A stretch of 61,163 nt of DNA, from contig PXRJ01000024.1 in the NCBI GenBank assembly GCA_003021705.1, positions 1 through 61,163 of the forward strand. Reading direction: 5' to 3'. Shown here piece by piece: positions 27,114 to 35,967 of this stretch. The DNA comes from Halobacteriales archaeon QS_3_64_16. GTDB lineage: Archaea; Halobacteriota; Halobacteria; Halobacteriales; Halococcaceae. How positions within the stretch are numbered: position 1 is the stretch's first letter; the number at the start of each line of letters is the position of its first letter. The notes below the pieces were generated by a model. The model saw only the letters and a program-made list of their open reading frames with translations, was not told the DNA's origin and did not search any database. Position numbers and translations under genes: made by a program.

Positions 27114-28164
27114 CTACTCGGCGTTCCGATCGAACATCCCTGTTGAGAAGTACCGCTCGCCGCTGTCCCAGAAGACGGTGACCACGAGCGGACACTCGGT
27201 GTAGGCGGAATCGGTGGGGTCCCGGGGCGGGCGATCAGCCGCCGTCGCCTGGTCGGTTCCGGTCGATCCGCCGGTCCGGCCGCCGGTGTTCGCGTCGTTC
27301 TCGCTGCTCCCGTCGTCCCCGATCCCACCGTCGGCGCTCGCGACCTGCGGGGCCGGCGGGCACTCCGCGTCGGGATCGGCCAGTCGCGTCGCGACCCCCG
27401 ACCAAGATTCCTTCCTCGCGTGCGAGCCGACGGCTCTCGCGTTCGGCCTCGGCGAGGCGGACGGTCTCAACCGAATCGATCAACTCGGTATCCAGAATAT
27501 CGCTCACGAAGCCCGCACCCATCCCCTGGAAGTCGTCCCGTCCGGCCTCGCCGGTCGAGAGCACGGCGTTTGCCGCGGGTTCGACCGCGACGACCTCCAT
27601 TGCGGGGAACGATTCCCGCAGCCGGCGGGCCGTTCCGGTGAGCGTGCCCCCAGTTCCGACGCCCGCGACGAGGGCGTCTACCTCCCGGTCGCCGACCTGC
27701 TTTAAGATCTCCCTACCGGTGCCCCGGTAGTGCGCCTCGGGGTTCGCACGGTTCTCGAACTGCCGGAGTTGGGTCGCGCCTTCGTCCTGTTCGATCTCGT
27801 TGGCGCGCTCCTTCGCCGCGGAGATGTCGCCCTCGATCAGTTCGAGGTCCGCGCCGTAGGCTCGCATGATCGCCCGGCGTTCGGCGGAACTCGACGACGA
27901 CATGACGATCGTGAGGTCATACCCCTTCGCCGCGGCGACGAGGGCGAGCCCGATGCCGGTGTTCCCACTAGTAGGTTCGACGAGCCGATCGCCGGGTTCG
28001 ATCTCTCCCTCGCGTTCGGCGGCTTCGACCATCGCGAGCGCCGGCCGGTCTTTGGCCGACCCGCCGGGGTTCTTCGACTCCAATTTCGCGGCGATCGTCG
28101 CGCCCGCCGGCGAGCCGATCTGGACGAGCGGCGAGCCGATGGTATCGAGGATGCTGGTGTCCAT
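27114..28164 (-). pseudogene. cysK: Cysteine synthase (PLP-dependent), frame broken near the C-terminus
   Basis: The enzyme makes cysteine from O-acetylserine (or a related ester) and sulfide. Residues 1-255 are intact: IGSPLVQI, the PLP lysine in LESKNPGGSAKDRPAL, the substrate loop EPTSGNTGIG, GTGGTLTGTARRL and GMGAGFVSD. After EEGILVGG, at about 27393-27399, the expected Ser-rich PLP phosphate block (SSGAA...) is missing. The continuation VATRLADPDAECPPAPQVAS is in another frame. That frame carries an acidic linker and the true end CPLVVTVFWDSGERYFSTGM, with stop at 27114. The frame change equals a loss of 3n+2 bases, probably about 30-40. The read-through product would lack the serine that binds PLP in the C-terminal lobe, so it is likely inactive. 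Confidence 0.8.
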
Positions 28165-28340
28165 TTCGCTTGGCTACCGGCCCGAGAACTAAACCGGTGA
28201 CGACGACCGGACGACTGCCGATCGTTCGTGTCGTCCGCTCTCAATACGGGACGTCTGATATCCCGCGATTCCGGTCGAATTCTACCGTCTTCGACGCCCG
28301 ACCCCCACTCTTATACGCGGGACGGGAGAGCGCCCATTCG

Positions 28341-28826
28341 ATGGCACGCAACCGCTTCATGGCCGGTATCGGAGCTCTGTCGCTGGCAGTGTTGATCGGA
28401 ACCGCTCTCGACGCCTATGGGGTCGTCTCCGTTCTCGCCGCCCTCCTCATCGTCGCCGCCGTTGCGATCGGGGCCGCCGAACAACCGAACGCGGAGTTCG
28501 ACTTCTCGCCCTATCGCGGGTTGCTCGCCGGCTTACTCCTGACCTTTTTGCTGGGACTGGCTGGCATCTGGCTGTTCTACACACCAGGGCAAAGCGAGTA
28601 TACCTTCGTGTTCGGCGTGCCGGCCTCGACACTGTCGTATTTGATCTTTATTTGGATCCTGCCGCTGTTCGGCGCGCTCTACTATTCGTATCTGTTCCCC
28701 GCGGTCGGTGGCGAGGCAGTCGTCGAGGAAATCATGACCGAAGCACGCACTCGGCAGGCGGAGGACGATCGGGAGTACCCCCTCACAGCCGAGCGAACGC
28801 GGAGTGATGGGGAGTTCGAACGATGA
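28341..28826 (+). CDS. Four-helix membrane protein preceding the symporter
   Basis: I start at the ATG of base 28341 (MARNRFMAGIGALSLAVLIG). It has four hydrophobic helices, at about residues 7-26, 28-46, 61-82 and 92-118 (STLSYLIFIWILPLFGALYY). A charged cytoplasmic tail follows with EEIMTEARTRQAEDDREY. It overlaps the sodium:solute symporter by four bases, so it probably makes a partner protein. Small membrane proteins are known to sit next to SSS-family permeases (DUF485/DUF3311-type in bacteria), but I cannot assign this one to either family. A stop-rich, lower-GC stretch before 28341 (CTCTTATACGCGG) contains a possible TATA box about 28 bases upstream. Confidence 0.75.
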   Translation: MARNRFMAGIGALSLAVLIGTALDAYGVVSVLAALLIVAAVAIGAAEQPNAEFDFSPYRGLLAGLLLTFLLGLAGIWLFYTPGQSEYTFVFGVPASTLSYLIFIWILPLFGALYYSYLFPAVGGEAVVEEIMTEARTRQAEDDREYPLTAERTRSDGEFER

Positions 28827-30418
28827 TCGAGCCTCTCGCTCCAACCGCTCTCAGCTCTCTCAGGCCGCTCCAGGCGATCCCGGTCGCGGACAACCCGTTC
28901 GTGCTGGCTTTCGGGACGGTCTACTTGCTGCTCGTCCTCGCTATCGGGGTCTGGGGGTACTTCCAGACCGAATCGACGAGCGATTTCCTGATCACGGGCA
29001 AGTCGATCGGCACTTGGGTGCTGGCGATGACGGCGTTTTCGGTCATCCAATCGGGGTTTGGCTTCGTCGGCGGCCCGGAACTCATCTACGCCTACGGCAG
29101 TACTTCCTTCTGGATCTTCCTCACCGCGCCGCTCGGATTCCTCCTGACGTGGGTCGTCCTCGCCAAACGGATGCGCCTGCTCGCAGACATCAGAGACGTG
29201 CTTACGCTCGCCGACGGTATGTACGTCCGCTACGAGAGCGACTGGGTGCGCGGGTTGACTGGTATCGCAGTGGTCGTCGGCGTGATCGCCTACCTCGCGA
29301 CGAACTTAGCGGCCCTACAGTTCGTGATGCGAGCGATCTTCGGCATCCCGGTCATCTGGGGGCTGTTCGGCGGCGCGGCCATCCTCCTTCTCTATAGTCT
29401 GCTCGGCGGGATGATCGCGGGCGTCTTGACCGACTTCGTCCAGGCGATCACGATGATCGTCGGGGCGGTCTTTGTCTTCTTCTTCGCGATCTCCTTCGGC
29501 GGTGGCGTCGGGTCGATCGCGAGCAATCTCGCGAGCGCCGATCCGGCGTTGATCTCGCCCTTCGGCGCGATCGGCGAGACGGCCACGACGGCGATTTTCA
29601 CCGGGCTCGGGTGGTGGCTCCTCTTTGGAATCGGTGCGGCGGGCCAGCCGCACCTCATCACGAAGTTCTACATGAGCCGCAATCTCGAGATCCTGCGGTG
29701 GGGCGCGCCCATCGCGGCGATCTCCTATGCGATCTCGAGCCTGCTCGCGCTCTCGACGGGCCTGTCGATGCGCGCGATGGTCGAAGCCGGCGCGGTCGCC
29801 GCCCCCCAGAGCGCCTCGATCGTCGGTCCCGTGTTCGTACTTCGCTACACGCCCGGGGTGATCGCCGGGCTCATCCTCGCGGCACTGCTCGCGGCGATCA
29901 TGTCGACGAGTGACTCGTTCCTGAATATCGGGGCGGCGGCCGTCTCGCGGGACATCCCTCGCGCGCTCGGCCGACCGATCGAATCCGATCGTACCGAGCT
30001 ACGCCTCACCCAGGGCGCACTCGCCGGACTCACGGTGCTGTCGGTGCTCGTGGTCTTTTATTCCGACGCGCTCGTCGGCATCCTGGGGACGATCGGCTGG
30101 GGCTTTTTCGCCGCCGCGATCTTTCCGATCGCCGCCCTCGGGCTGAACTGGACCGGCGCGACGAGCGAGGGCGCTATCGCGGCGACGGTCGGGGGCATGG
30201 GGGTCAACCTACTGTTCAGCGCCGTCCCCCGTATCGCCGAGGCGACCGGCGCGACGGGACTCGCCGATTCGGTGAGCGGGTTCTACGGGTCGTTGTTCGC
30301 TATGCCGGTCGGGGCGGTGGCACTGCTCGTCGCGATCGTCCTGTTCGTCGGCGTCTCGCTCGTCACGCAGGATCGCCACACCGTACCAGGGGACATCGAG
30401 GCGCTGATTCGCCGATGA
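28823..30418 (+). CDS. Sodium:solute symporter (SSS family)
   Basis: This is a 531-residue membrane transporter with about 13 helices, driving solute uptake with sodium. The N-terminal region has VYLLLVLAIGVWGYFQTEST and SDFLITGKSIGTWVLAMTAF, the classic SSS entry with the conserved FxxxGRs-like loop. GPELIYAYG follows. The mid-region has GVLTDFVQAITMIVGAVF, and AAIMSTSDSFLNIGAAAVSR is the SSS signature around helix 9. The substrate cannot be read from sequence; candidates are short-chain organic acids, proline or pantothenate. The downstream acyl-CoA synthetase makes a carboxylate plausible. Four-base overlaps link it to both neighbours (28341 and 30415 genes), so the three form a tight operon. 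Confidence 0.88.
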   Translation: MIEPLAPTALSSLRPLQAIPVADNPFVLAFGTVYLLLVLAIGVWGYFQTESTSDFLITGKSIGTWVLAMTAFSVIQSGFGFVGGPELIYAYGSTSFWIFLTAPLGFLLTWVVLAKRMRLLADIRDVLTLADGMYVRYESDWVRGLTGIAVVVGVIAYLATNLAALQFVMRAIFGIPVIWGLFGGAAILLLYSLLGGMIAGVLTDFVQAITMIVGAVFVFFFAISFGGGVGSIASNLASADPALISPFGAIGETATTAIFTGLGWWLLFGIGAAGQPHLITKFYMSRNLEILRWGAPIAAISYAISSLLALSTGLSMRAMVEAGAVAAPQSASIVGPVFVLRYTPGVIAGLILAALLAAIMSTSDSFLNIGAAAVSRDIPRALGRPIESDRTELRLTQGALAGLTVLSVLVVFYSDALVGILGTIGWGFFAAAIFPIAALGLNWTGATSEGAIAATVGGMGVNLLFSAVPRIAEATGATGLADSVSGFYGSLFAMPVGAVALLVAIVLFVGVSLVTQDRHTVPGDIEALIRR

Positions 30419-30942
30419 CCGACTACGCTGGAGATGTCGGTATCGATGCCGATGCGATCAAGCATTCCGATACGGGCGGAGATTTGGACGCGACTCGAGA
30501 AACCCAGGTTGGCCGCTTCACCGAGTGGTTCCGGGTGCGTCCGACGGCGCTTCACTTCTGGGAGGTCCTCGCGACCGACGAACGCCTCGTGTTCTGTTTC
30601 GCCGGCCAGTCGTTCAGCTCGGCGCTTTTACGCGCGGACATGGGGACCCGAACCCGCGACGTGCTCGGCGAGTGCACGATCGACGAAGCGCTCGTACTCA
30701 GTGATCGCAACTTCGCCGTTTCGCTCGCCGATCTGGAAGCTATCTCCCTCAGAAAGGGAACGCGGACCCGGAAGGCTCGCCTCACGATCGAGTGGATCGT
30801 CGACGGGGATCGGGAATCCTGGACTCTCTCGAACACGAAGGGGGGCGAAGAAGGGATCGGCGTCGTCGAGAACCTCTCTTCTCACCGAGCGTACGCCGAC
30901 ACGTCGATCGAGGTCGAGACGCCCCGGCTGGCTTTTTTCTGA
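30415..30942 (+). CDS. Hypothetical protein co-encoded with the symporter, 175 residues
   Basis: This soluble protein's start overlaps the symporter stop (ATGA). After a variable acidic leader of about 35 residues it has a compact region: FRVRPTALHFWEVLATDERL, VFCFAGQSFSSALLRADMG and DEALVLSDRNFAVSLADLEA. The second half is beta-rich with alternating charges (KARLTIEWIVDGDRESWTLS). The repeated strand-turn-strand pattern recalls a PH-like or YokE-type domain, but that is a guess. It ends LAFF. The tight overlap suggests a regulatory or accessory role for the transporter. I do not recognise the family. Confidence 0.6.
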   Translation: MTDYAGDVGIDADAIKHSDTGGDLDATRETQVGRFTEWFRVRPTALHFWEVLATDERLVFCFAGQSFSSALLRADMGTRTRDVLGECTIDEALVLSDRNFAVSLADLEAISLRKGTRTRKARLTIEWIVDGDRESWTLSNTKGGEEGIGVVENLSSHRAYADTSIEVETPRLAFF

Positions 30943-31006
30943 ACGGCGCTGACCTTTTCTCCTCACTGGACCCATGAACTAACATCGGGGCACTCGGAGC
31001 CAGCGT

Positions 31007-32707
31007 ATGGCCTGGTACTGTACGCTCGACGCCGACACCTACGACGAACAGCGCGAGACCTTCGAGTGGGACCTCCCCGCCGACTACAATCTCGCTCACG
31101 ATTTCCTGCGGAAACACGAGGACACCGATCGGGTAGCCCTCTATCAAGCTTACCCCGATGGCCGCCGCGAGAGCTACACCTTCGACGATCTCGATCGGCG
31201 TTCGAACCGGCTGGCGAACGGACTTCGCGAGTTAGGTATCGAGCGCGGCGACCGGGTCGCGTGCGTGCTCTCCCAGCGCCCGGAAAACCTGCTCACCCAC
31301 CTCGCCTGTTGGAAACTCGGCGCGGTGTCGCTCCCGCTCTCGGTACTCTTCGGCTCGGAGGGCCTTCGCTACCGGCTCGACGATAGTAGTACGAAACTAG
31401 TCGTCTGTAACCCCGATCGGGCGGCGGTCGTCCGCGAGGTCGCCCCGGACTGTGCGGCGCTCGAACACGTACTCGTCGCCGGAGCCGATGAGGGCGACAC
31501 CGGTGACCGAAATAACGGGAGTGTCGATTCCAAGCGCGACGGGATGCCGACCGTCCGCCGGTTCGACGAGGCCCTCGCGGCCGAGGACAGCTTCGAGATC
31601 GTCGCTACTGACGCCGACACGCCTGCGATCGTGCTGTATACGAGCGGCTCGACGGGCCCGCCGAAAGGCGTCCTGCACACGCATGGCGTCTGGGTCGGGC
31701 ACTGCCCGGCCTTCGCGATGTACTTCGAGCGCGATATCGAGGGGGTCTACTGGACGCCCGCGGACTGGGCCTGGATCGGTGCGCTCGGCGATCTGGTCTT
31801 CCCGGCCATTCATTACGGCCAGCCGATCGTCGGCTACCCGATGGGCAAGTTCGACGCCGAGACCGCCTTCTCGCTCCTGGAGGAGTTCGAGGTTACGGGA
31901 GCTTTCCTCCCGCCGACCGCGATTCGAATGCTGATGGACGTCGAGGCACCGACCGAGCAGTACGATCTCTCCCTGGAAGCGATCTGTTCGGGCGGCGAAC
32001 CCCTCACTCCCGAGATCCTGACCTGGGCCGAGGAGACGCTGGGTGAAGTCCCGGTGAACGAACTCTACGGGCAGACCGAGGCAAACCTCTTAGTGACGAA
32101 CTGCCAGGGGTGGTTCCCTGCACAGGCCGGGTCGATGGGCAAGCCCGTCCCCGGCCACGACGTTGCAGTCCTCGACAACGAGACTGGGGAAGCGATGCCG
32201 AAGGGGGATGTCGGCGAGCTAGCCGTGAAGCGACCGGGCGACCCCGTGGTTTTCGAGGAATATCTGAACGAACCGGAAAAAACCGAGGCCGCGACGATCG
32301 GCGAGTGGCATCTGACCGGGGATCTGGGCTATCGCGACGCGGAGGGCTATTTCTGGTTCAAGGCCCGGGATGACGACGTAATCATCACCTCGGGCTATCG
32401 TGTCGGGCCCGGCGAGGTCGAGAGTACCCTGCTCGAACACGAGGGAGTTTCCCAGGTCGGCGTGATCGGCGTGCCCGACGAACAGCGCGGCGAAGTCATC
32501 AAGGCCGTCGTCGAACTCGCCAGCGGTATCGAGGGAAGCGACGCGCTCCGCGAGGAACTGCGCGATCTCGTGCGCGAGAACTTAGCGAAGTACGAGTATC
32601 CCCGCGAAATCGAGTTCAGCGAGGCACTGCCCCAGACGACGACCGGGAAGATCCAACGGCGCAAGCTCCGCAAGCGCGAAGGAGCCGACGACGGTTCCGG
32701 GTCCTGA
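31007..32707 (+). CDS. Acyl-CoA synthetase (AMP-forming, acetyl/medium-chain type)
   Basis: The enzyme activates a carboxylic acid to its CoA thioester through an acyl-AMP. The ANL superfamily motifs are complete: A3 P-loop YTSGSTGPPKGVLHTHG, VYWTPADWAWIGALGD, A5 NELYGQTEAN, the A8 hinge WHLTGDLGYRDAEGYFWF with DDVIITSGYRVGPGEVE, and the A10 lysine in QTTTGKIQRRKL. At 566 residues it resembles the medium-chain/acetyl-CoA synthetase group more than canonical acetyl-CoA synthetase (about 650). A short acidic insertion sits at about 160-180. It is 64 bases after the symporter operon on the same strand, suggesting uptake and activation of the same acid. The exact substrate is unknown. Confidence 0.87.
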   Translation: MAWYCTLDADTYDEQRETFEWDLPADYNLAHDFLRKHEDTDRVALYQAYPDGRRESYTFDDLDRRSNRLANGLRELGIERGDRVACVLSQRPENLLTHLACWKLGAVSLPLSVLFGSEGLRYRLDDSSTKLVVCNPDRAAVVREVAPDCAALEHVLVAGADEGDTGDRNNGSVDSKRDGMPTVRRFDEALAAEDSFEIVATDADTPAIVLYTSGSTGPPKGVLHTHGVWVGHCPAFAMYFERDIEGVYWTPADWAWIGALGDLVFPAIHYGQPIVGYPMGKFDAETAFSLLEEFEVTGAFLPPTAIRMLMDVEAPTEQYDLSLEAICSGGEPLTPEILTWAEETLGEVPVNELYGQTEANLLVTNCQGWFPAQAGSMGKPVPGHDVAVLDNETGEAMPKGDVGELAVKRPGDPVVFEEYLNEPEKTEAATIGEWHLTGDLGYRDAEGYFWFKARDDDVIITSGYRVGPGEVESTLLEHEGVSQVGVIGVPDEQRGEVIKAVVELASGIEGSDALREELRDLVRENLAKYEYPREIEFSEALPQTTTGKIQRRKLRKREGADDGSGS

Positions 32708-32823
32708 TCGGTGGTCCAACACCGGTTCCTCCCGGAGTCGGTCGTAGCGACGGCCGGCGTCCAGTCCACGTCGGTTGGAATCGCCGTCGGCGGGGTTAAG
32801 CCGCCCGAGGACCAATTGTCAGT

Positions 32824-33213
32824 ATGAGCCTCGAAACGATGGACCCGAACCCGGTGTGGGACGCCGACGCCTACCCCGAAGCCGTCTCGACGTTCGAGCG
32901 CCTGCGAGACGAACTGGAGGTTTGGATCTGGGGGGCCGATTGGTGTGGAGACTGCCGGGCCGTCCTCCCCGATTTCGCCGCCGCGCTCGACGCTGCGGAC
33001 ATCCCCGACGAGCAGGTCGAGGAATTCGCCGTCGAGAAGAGCGATGACGGCACGAAGACCGGCCCGGAAGTCGAGGAGTACGACATCGAGCGCATCCCGA
33101 CGATCGTGATCGAACGCGAGAACCGGGAAGTCGCCCGCTTCGTCGAGAGCGAACCCGAACCCGCGGTCGTCTTCCTCGCCGACCAGCTCGACGCGCCCCA
33201 GACAGCGACCTGA
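32824..33213 (+). CDS. Thioredoxin-family protein (WCGDC)
   Basis: A 129-residue thioredoxin fold with the active site WIWGADWCGDCRAVLPDF (C41, C44) and the cis-proline loop as IERIPTIVIER. The dipeptide Gly-Asp between the cysteines differs from the usual Gly-Pro of thioredoxin and is known in haloarchaeal and actinobacterial thioredoxin-like reductases. There is no signal peptide, so it acts in the cytoplasm. GTTAAG about 30 bases upstream could be the promoter. It converges with the YyaL-type gene, which is also a thioredoxin-fold protein, with 54 bases between the stops. Confidence 0.85.
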   Translation: MSLETMDPNPVWDADAYPEAVSTFERLRDELEVWIWGADWCGDCRAVLPDFAAALDAADIPDEQVEEFAVEKSDDGTKTGPEVEEYDIERIPTIVIERENREVARFVESEPEPAVVFLADQLDAPQTAT

Positions 33214-33267
33214 GCACTCGACAGCCAGTGTGAACTGGTGTTCGCCACCGCTCCTATACTTCGGATC

Positions 33268-35478
33268 CTAAACGATCGAGTCTTCGTCCGGATCGGTGAG
33301 ATCCGAATCGGCATTCGATCCACTGCTCGGCGCGAGATCCTCTGCCCAGTCGAGGGCTGCCTCGACGTCGGTCTCGGGGGGCGAACAGGTGAAGTCACGA
33401 CAGACGTAGATCGTCGGGTCGCCGCCCTGCTGCTCCCGACTCGCCCAGATCGGCGGGGCTTCCGCCAAATCCAGCGCGTCGAGCCATTCCTCTAATCCAT
33501 CCTCGGTCGGCGGGCGCACCGAGAGCAGCCGGTCGGAGAGGTAGGTCCCGCCGATCCGCTCGCGCCAGGACTCGGGGAGCGCGTCGGCGGCGACGGTGCA
33601 TTCGAGCCAGCCCGCTGCCCGCCGATCAGCCGCGAGCACAAGCGAGGCGCGCATTCGCGGGTCCGCACGGATCGTATCGGCGTGGGTCCCCAGGACCGCC
33701 CCGGCGCTCTCCTCGAAGCGATCATGATCCGCGAAGCTCGAGAGCGCTAAGAGCGTCTCACAGGCCACCCCGGTACTGGAAGGAGTCGATTGGTCGCTCA
33801 GCTCCTGGGGTCGGGCCACGAGGTCCTCGCCGCCCGCAGGCGTGAAGTACAGCGTCTCGGCTTCGGCGTCCCAGAACTCCGCTTCGATGGCACCAGCGAG
33901 ATCGAGTGCGAACTGCAAGTGAGCGACCTCGCCGGTCACCTCGTAACACGCGAGCGCGCCGCGCGCCAGGAAGGCATAGTCCTCCAAATACCCCTGAATC
34001 TTCACCTCGCCGTCCTTGTACCGGCGCTGGAGTCGCTTTTCCTCCGCGTCCCAGAGGTGCTCGCGGCAGAACTGTAGAGCTTCGACCGCTGGGTTCGCAT
34101 ACCGCCCGCCCAGCACGAGCGCGCCCTCCGCGAAGGCCGCGATCATTAGCCCGTTCCACCCCGCCAGGACCTTCTCGTCGCGCGGCGGTCGCGGACGCTC
34201 GGCCCGCGCGGCGAAGACCTGCTCGCGGGCGCGCTCGATGTCCGCTTCGATCTCCTCGACAGTAGTGTCGTGTTCCTCGGCTAGCTGATCGATACTCGCA
34301 CTCTCGGTGAGGACGGACTTGCCCTCGAAGTTCCCGGCCTCGGTGATGCCATACCGCTCACAGAACAGCTCGGCGCTCGTCTCGTCGTCGACTGCCACGC
34401 GGACTTCCGCCGGCGTCCAGACGTAAAACGCCCCCTCCTCGCGCTCGGGGTCGTGTGCCTCCTCGTCGGCCCCGCTCTGCCGACGCGAGCCGGGCGCGCG
34501 GCTCTGGGCGTCGAGCGTGCTGTAAAATCCCCCTTCCGGATGGGTAAGTTCCCGTTCGACGAACCCGAAGGTCTCGCGGGCGACCTCGGCATACTTCTCT
34601 TCGCCGGTGGCCTGGTAGGCCGCGAGATATCCTCGAGAGAGTTCGGCGTTGTCATACAACATCTTCTCGAAGTGGGGCACCACCCATTCCCGATCGGTAC
34701 AGTACCGATGGAAACCACCGCCGACGTGATCGCGAAGCCCCCCCTCGGCCATCGCGTCGAAGGTCTCGCGGGCCACCTCGCCGGCGACCTCGCGACCCGT
34801 GCGCTCGGCGGTTCGCAAGAGGAGATGCAACCGGCCCGTCTGGGGGAACTTCTGACCGGTGCCGAACCCGCCGTACTCGCGATCGGCGCTGCGAAGGATC
34901 GTCCCCGCGGCGTCGGCGAGCAGCTCCGCTCCCGGGGGCTCCCCGCCGCTCCCGGGGGTGTCCTCGAGTTCGCCGCTGATGGCCTCGGCCCACTGGTCGG
35001 CTCGGTTCTCGATTTCCTCACGGCTCTCCTCCCAGGAGTTCGCGATATTGGTAAGCAGGTCGGCGAAGCCGGGCCGGCCGTGCCCCTCGTTTCGGGGGAA
35101 GTAGGTGCCGACGTAGAACGGTTTTCCATCGGGTGTGAGCCACACCGAGAGGGGCCACCCGCCCTGGCCGGTGACCGCCCCACAGATGGTCTGGTAGACG
35201 CTATCGACGTCCGGGCGCTCCTCGCGATCGACTTTGATAGGCACGAAGTTCTCGTTGAGGATCTCCGCGACCGCAGGGTCCTCGAAGCTCTCTTCGGCCA
35301 TGACGTGACACCAGTGACACGAGGAATAGCCCACCGAAAGGAAGATCGGCACGTCCCGTTCCTTGGCGGCTTCGAGGGCCTGGTCGTCCCAGGGCTGCCA
35401 GTCGACCGGGTTGTCCGCGTGCTGGCGGAGGTAGGGACTTTTCTCTTCGGATAATCGATTCTCGTCGGTACTGCTCAT
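33268..35478 (-). CDS. YyaL/SSP411-type protein: thioredoxin domain plus glucosidase-like barrel
   Basis: This 736-residue member of the widely conserved DUF255 family (human SPATA20, Bacillus YyaL) opens with the hallmark [20 protein letters not shown]. It has the redox motif [13 protein letters not shown] with C54 and C57. Family members then have [17 protein letters not shown], here intact, and [15 protein letters not shown]. Residues about 190-700 form an (alpha/alpha) barrel like cellobiose epimerase/N-acylglucosamine epimerase ([48 protein letters not shown]). The biochemical role is not settled. It starts at the ATG of 35478, about 100 bases from rps17e, on the same strand. Confidence 0.9.
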   Translation of the reverse strand: MSSTDENRLSEEKSPYLRQHADNPVDWQPWDDQALEAAKERDVPIFLSVGYSSCHWCHVMAEESFEDPAVAEILNENFVPIKVDREERPDVDSVYQTICGAVTGQGGWPLSVWLTPDGKPFYVGTYFPRNEGHGRPGFADLLTNIANSWEESREEIENRADQWAEAISGELEDTPGSGGEPPGAELLADAAGTILRSADREYGGFGTGQKFPQTGRLHLLLRTAERTGREVAGEVARETFDAMAEGGLRDHVGGGFHRYCTDREWVVPHFEKMLYDNAELSRGYLAAYQATGEEKYAEVARETFGFVERELTHPEGGFYSTLDAQSRAPGSRRQSGADEEAHDPEREEGAFYVWTPAEVRVAVDDETSAELFCERYGITEAGNFEGKSVLTESASIDQLAEEHDTTVEEIEADIERAREQVFAARAERPRPPRDEKVLAGWNGLMIAAFAEGALVLGGRYANPAVEALQFCREHLWDAEEKRLQRRYKDGEVKIQGYLEDYAFLARGALACYEVTGEVAHLQFALDLAGAIEAEFWDAEAETLYFTPAGGEDLVARPQELSDQSTPSSTGVACETLLALSSFADHDRFEESAGAVLGTHADTIRADPRMRASLVLAADRRAAGWLECTVAADALPESWRERIGGTYLSDRLLSVRPPTEDGLEEWLDALDLAEAPPIWASREQQGGDPTIYVCRDFTCSPPETDVEAALDWAEDLAPSSGSNADSDLTDPDEDSIV

Positions 35479-35573
35479 GGGGCGCTATCGGCCCTCGAAA
35501 CGGGTAAAACGTCCGCACGCAGCGACACTGCTCTGTTCGGGTCGATTCGGCGGCTGGAAGGAAATGAGTCCGA

Positions 35574-35765
35574 TTAGGTGAGGCGTTCGGTCTTTCGCTT
35601 TCGCGTGACGTAGCCGGCGATGCGATTGCGGACGGGTTTGGAGTCGATGTTCGTGAGCGCGCGCACGCTGCCTTTGTTGTGATCGAAGTCCGTCGAGAAG
35701 GCATCGGGGTACTCTTCGAGCAGCAAGCGCCCGGTTTTCTTGATGTAGGACGGTTTGATCGGCAT
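35574..35765 (-). CDS. rps17e: Small-subunit ribosomal protein eS17 (S17e)
   Basis: The 63-residue archaeal form of eS17 starts MPIKPSYIKKTGRLLLEEY and contains DFDHNKGSVRALTNIDSKP. It ends IAGYVTRKRKTERL. Archaeal S17e is the short version lacking the eukaryotic C-terminal extension. It binds 16S rRNA in the head of the small subunit. The gene is monocistronic, with a TATA-like element 28 bases before its ATG. Its neighbours (a YyaL protein and a broken kinase) are unrelated. Confidence 0.95.
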   Translation of the reverse strand: MPIKPSYIKKTGRLLLEEYPDAFSTDFDHNKGSVRALTNIDSKPVRNRIAGYVTRKRKTERLT

Positions 35766-35790
35766 TACTGACGTTCAGATCGGCCACCAT

Positions 35791-35797
35791 GTAAAAG
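35791..35797 (-). promoter_or_regulatory. TATA-like box of rps17e
   Basis: CTTTTAC on the minus strand is centred about 28 bases before the rps17e ATG, as expected for a leaderless haloarchaeal transcript. Confidence 0.45.
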
Positions 35798-35967
35798 CGT
35801 TCGTTCTCCGCGCGCCGGCCACGTCGCCTACCTGTCGCGCCGCGAATTGCCGGTACCGGCGTATAACCCGACCGATTCGATCCAGCTGTGGACTACTCGA
35901 CATCCGAAGGAGGGCGATCCCGACAGCGTCGGAAGAGCCGAGCTGTCGGCCGAATTCGATCGTTGCG

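Noticed and set aside
24000-28200. Idea that the damaged stretch is a foreign island
   Set aside because: Codon use and composition match the surroundings, rnhB inside it is intact and normal, and no integrase, tRNA or terminal repeat marks an edge.
34453-35454. Plus-strand frame of 333 codons across the YyaL-type gene
   Set aside because: The CHWC protein on the minus strand is unmistakable, and the plus frame resembles no family.
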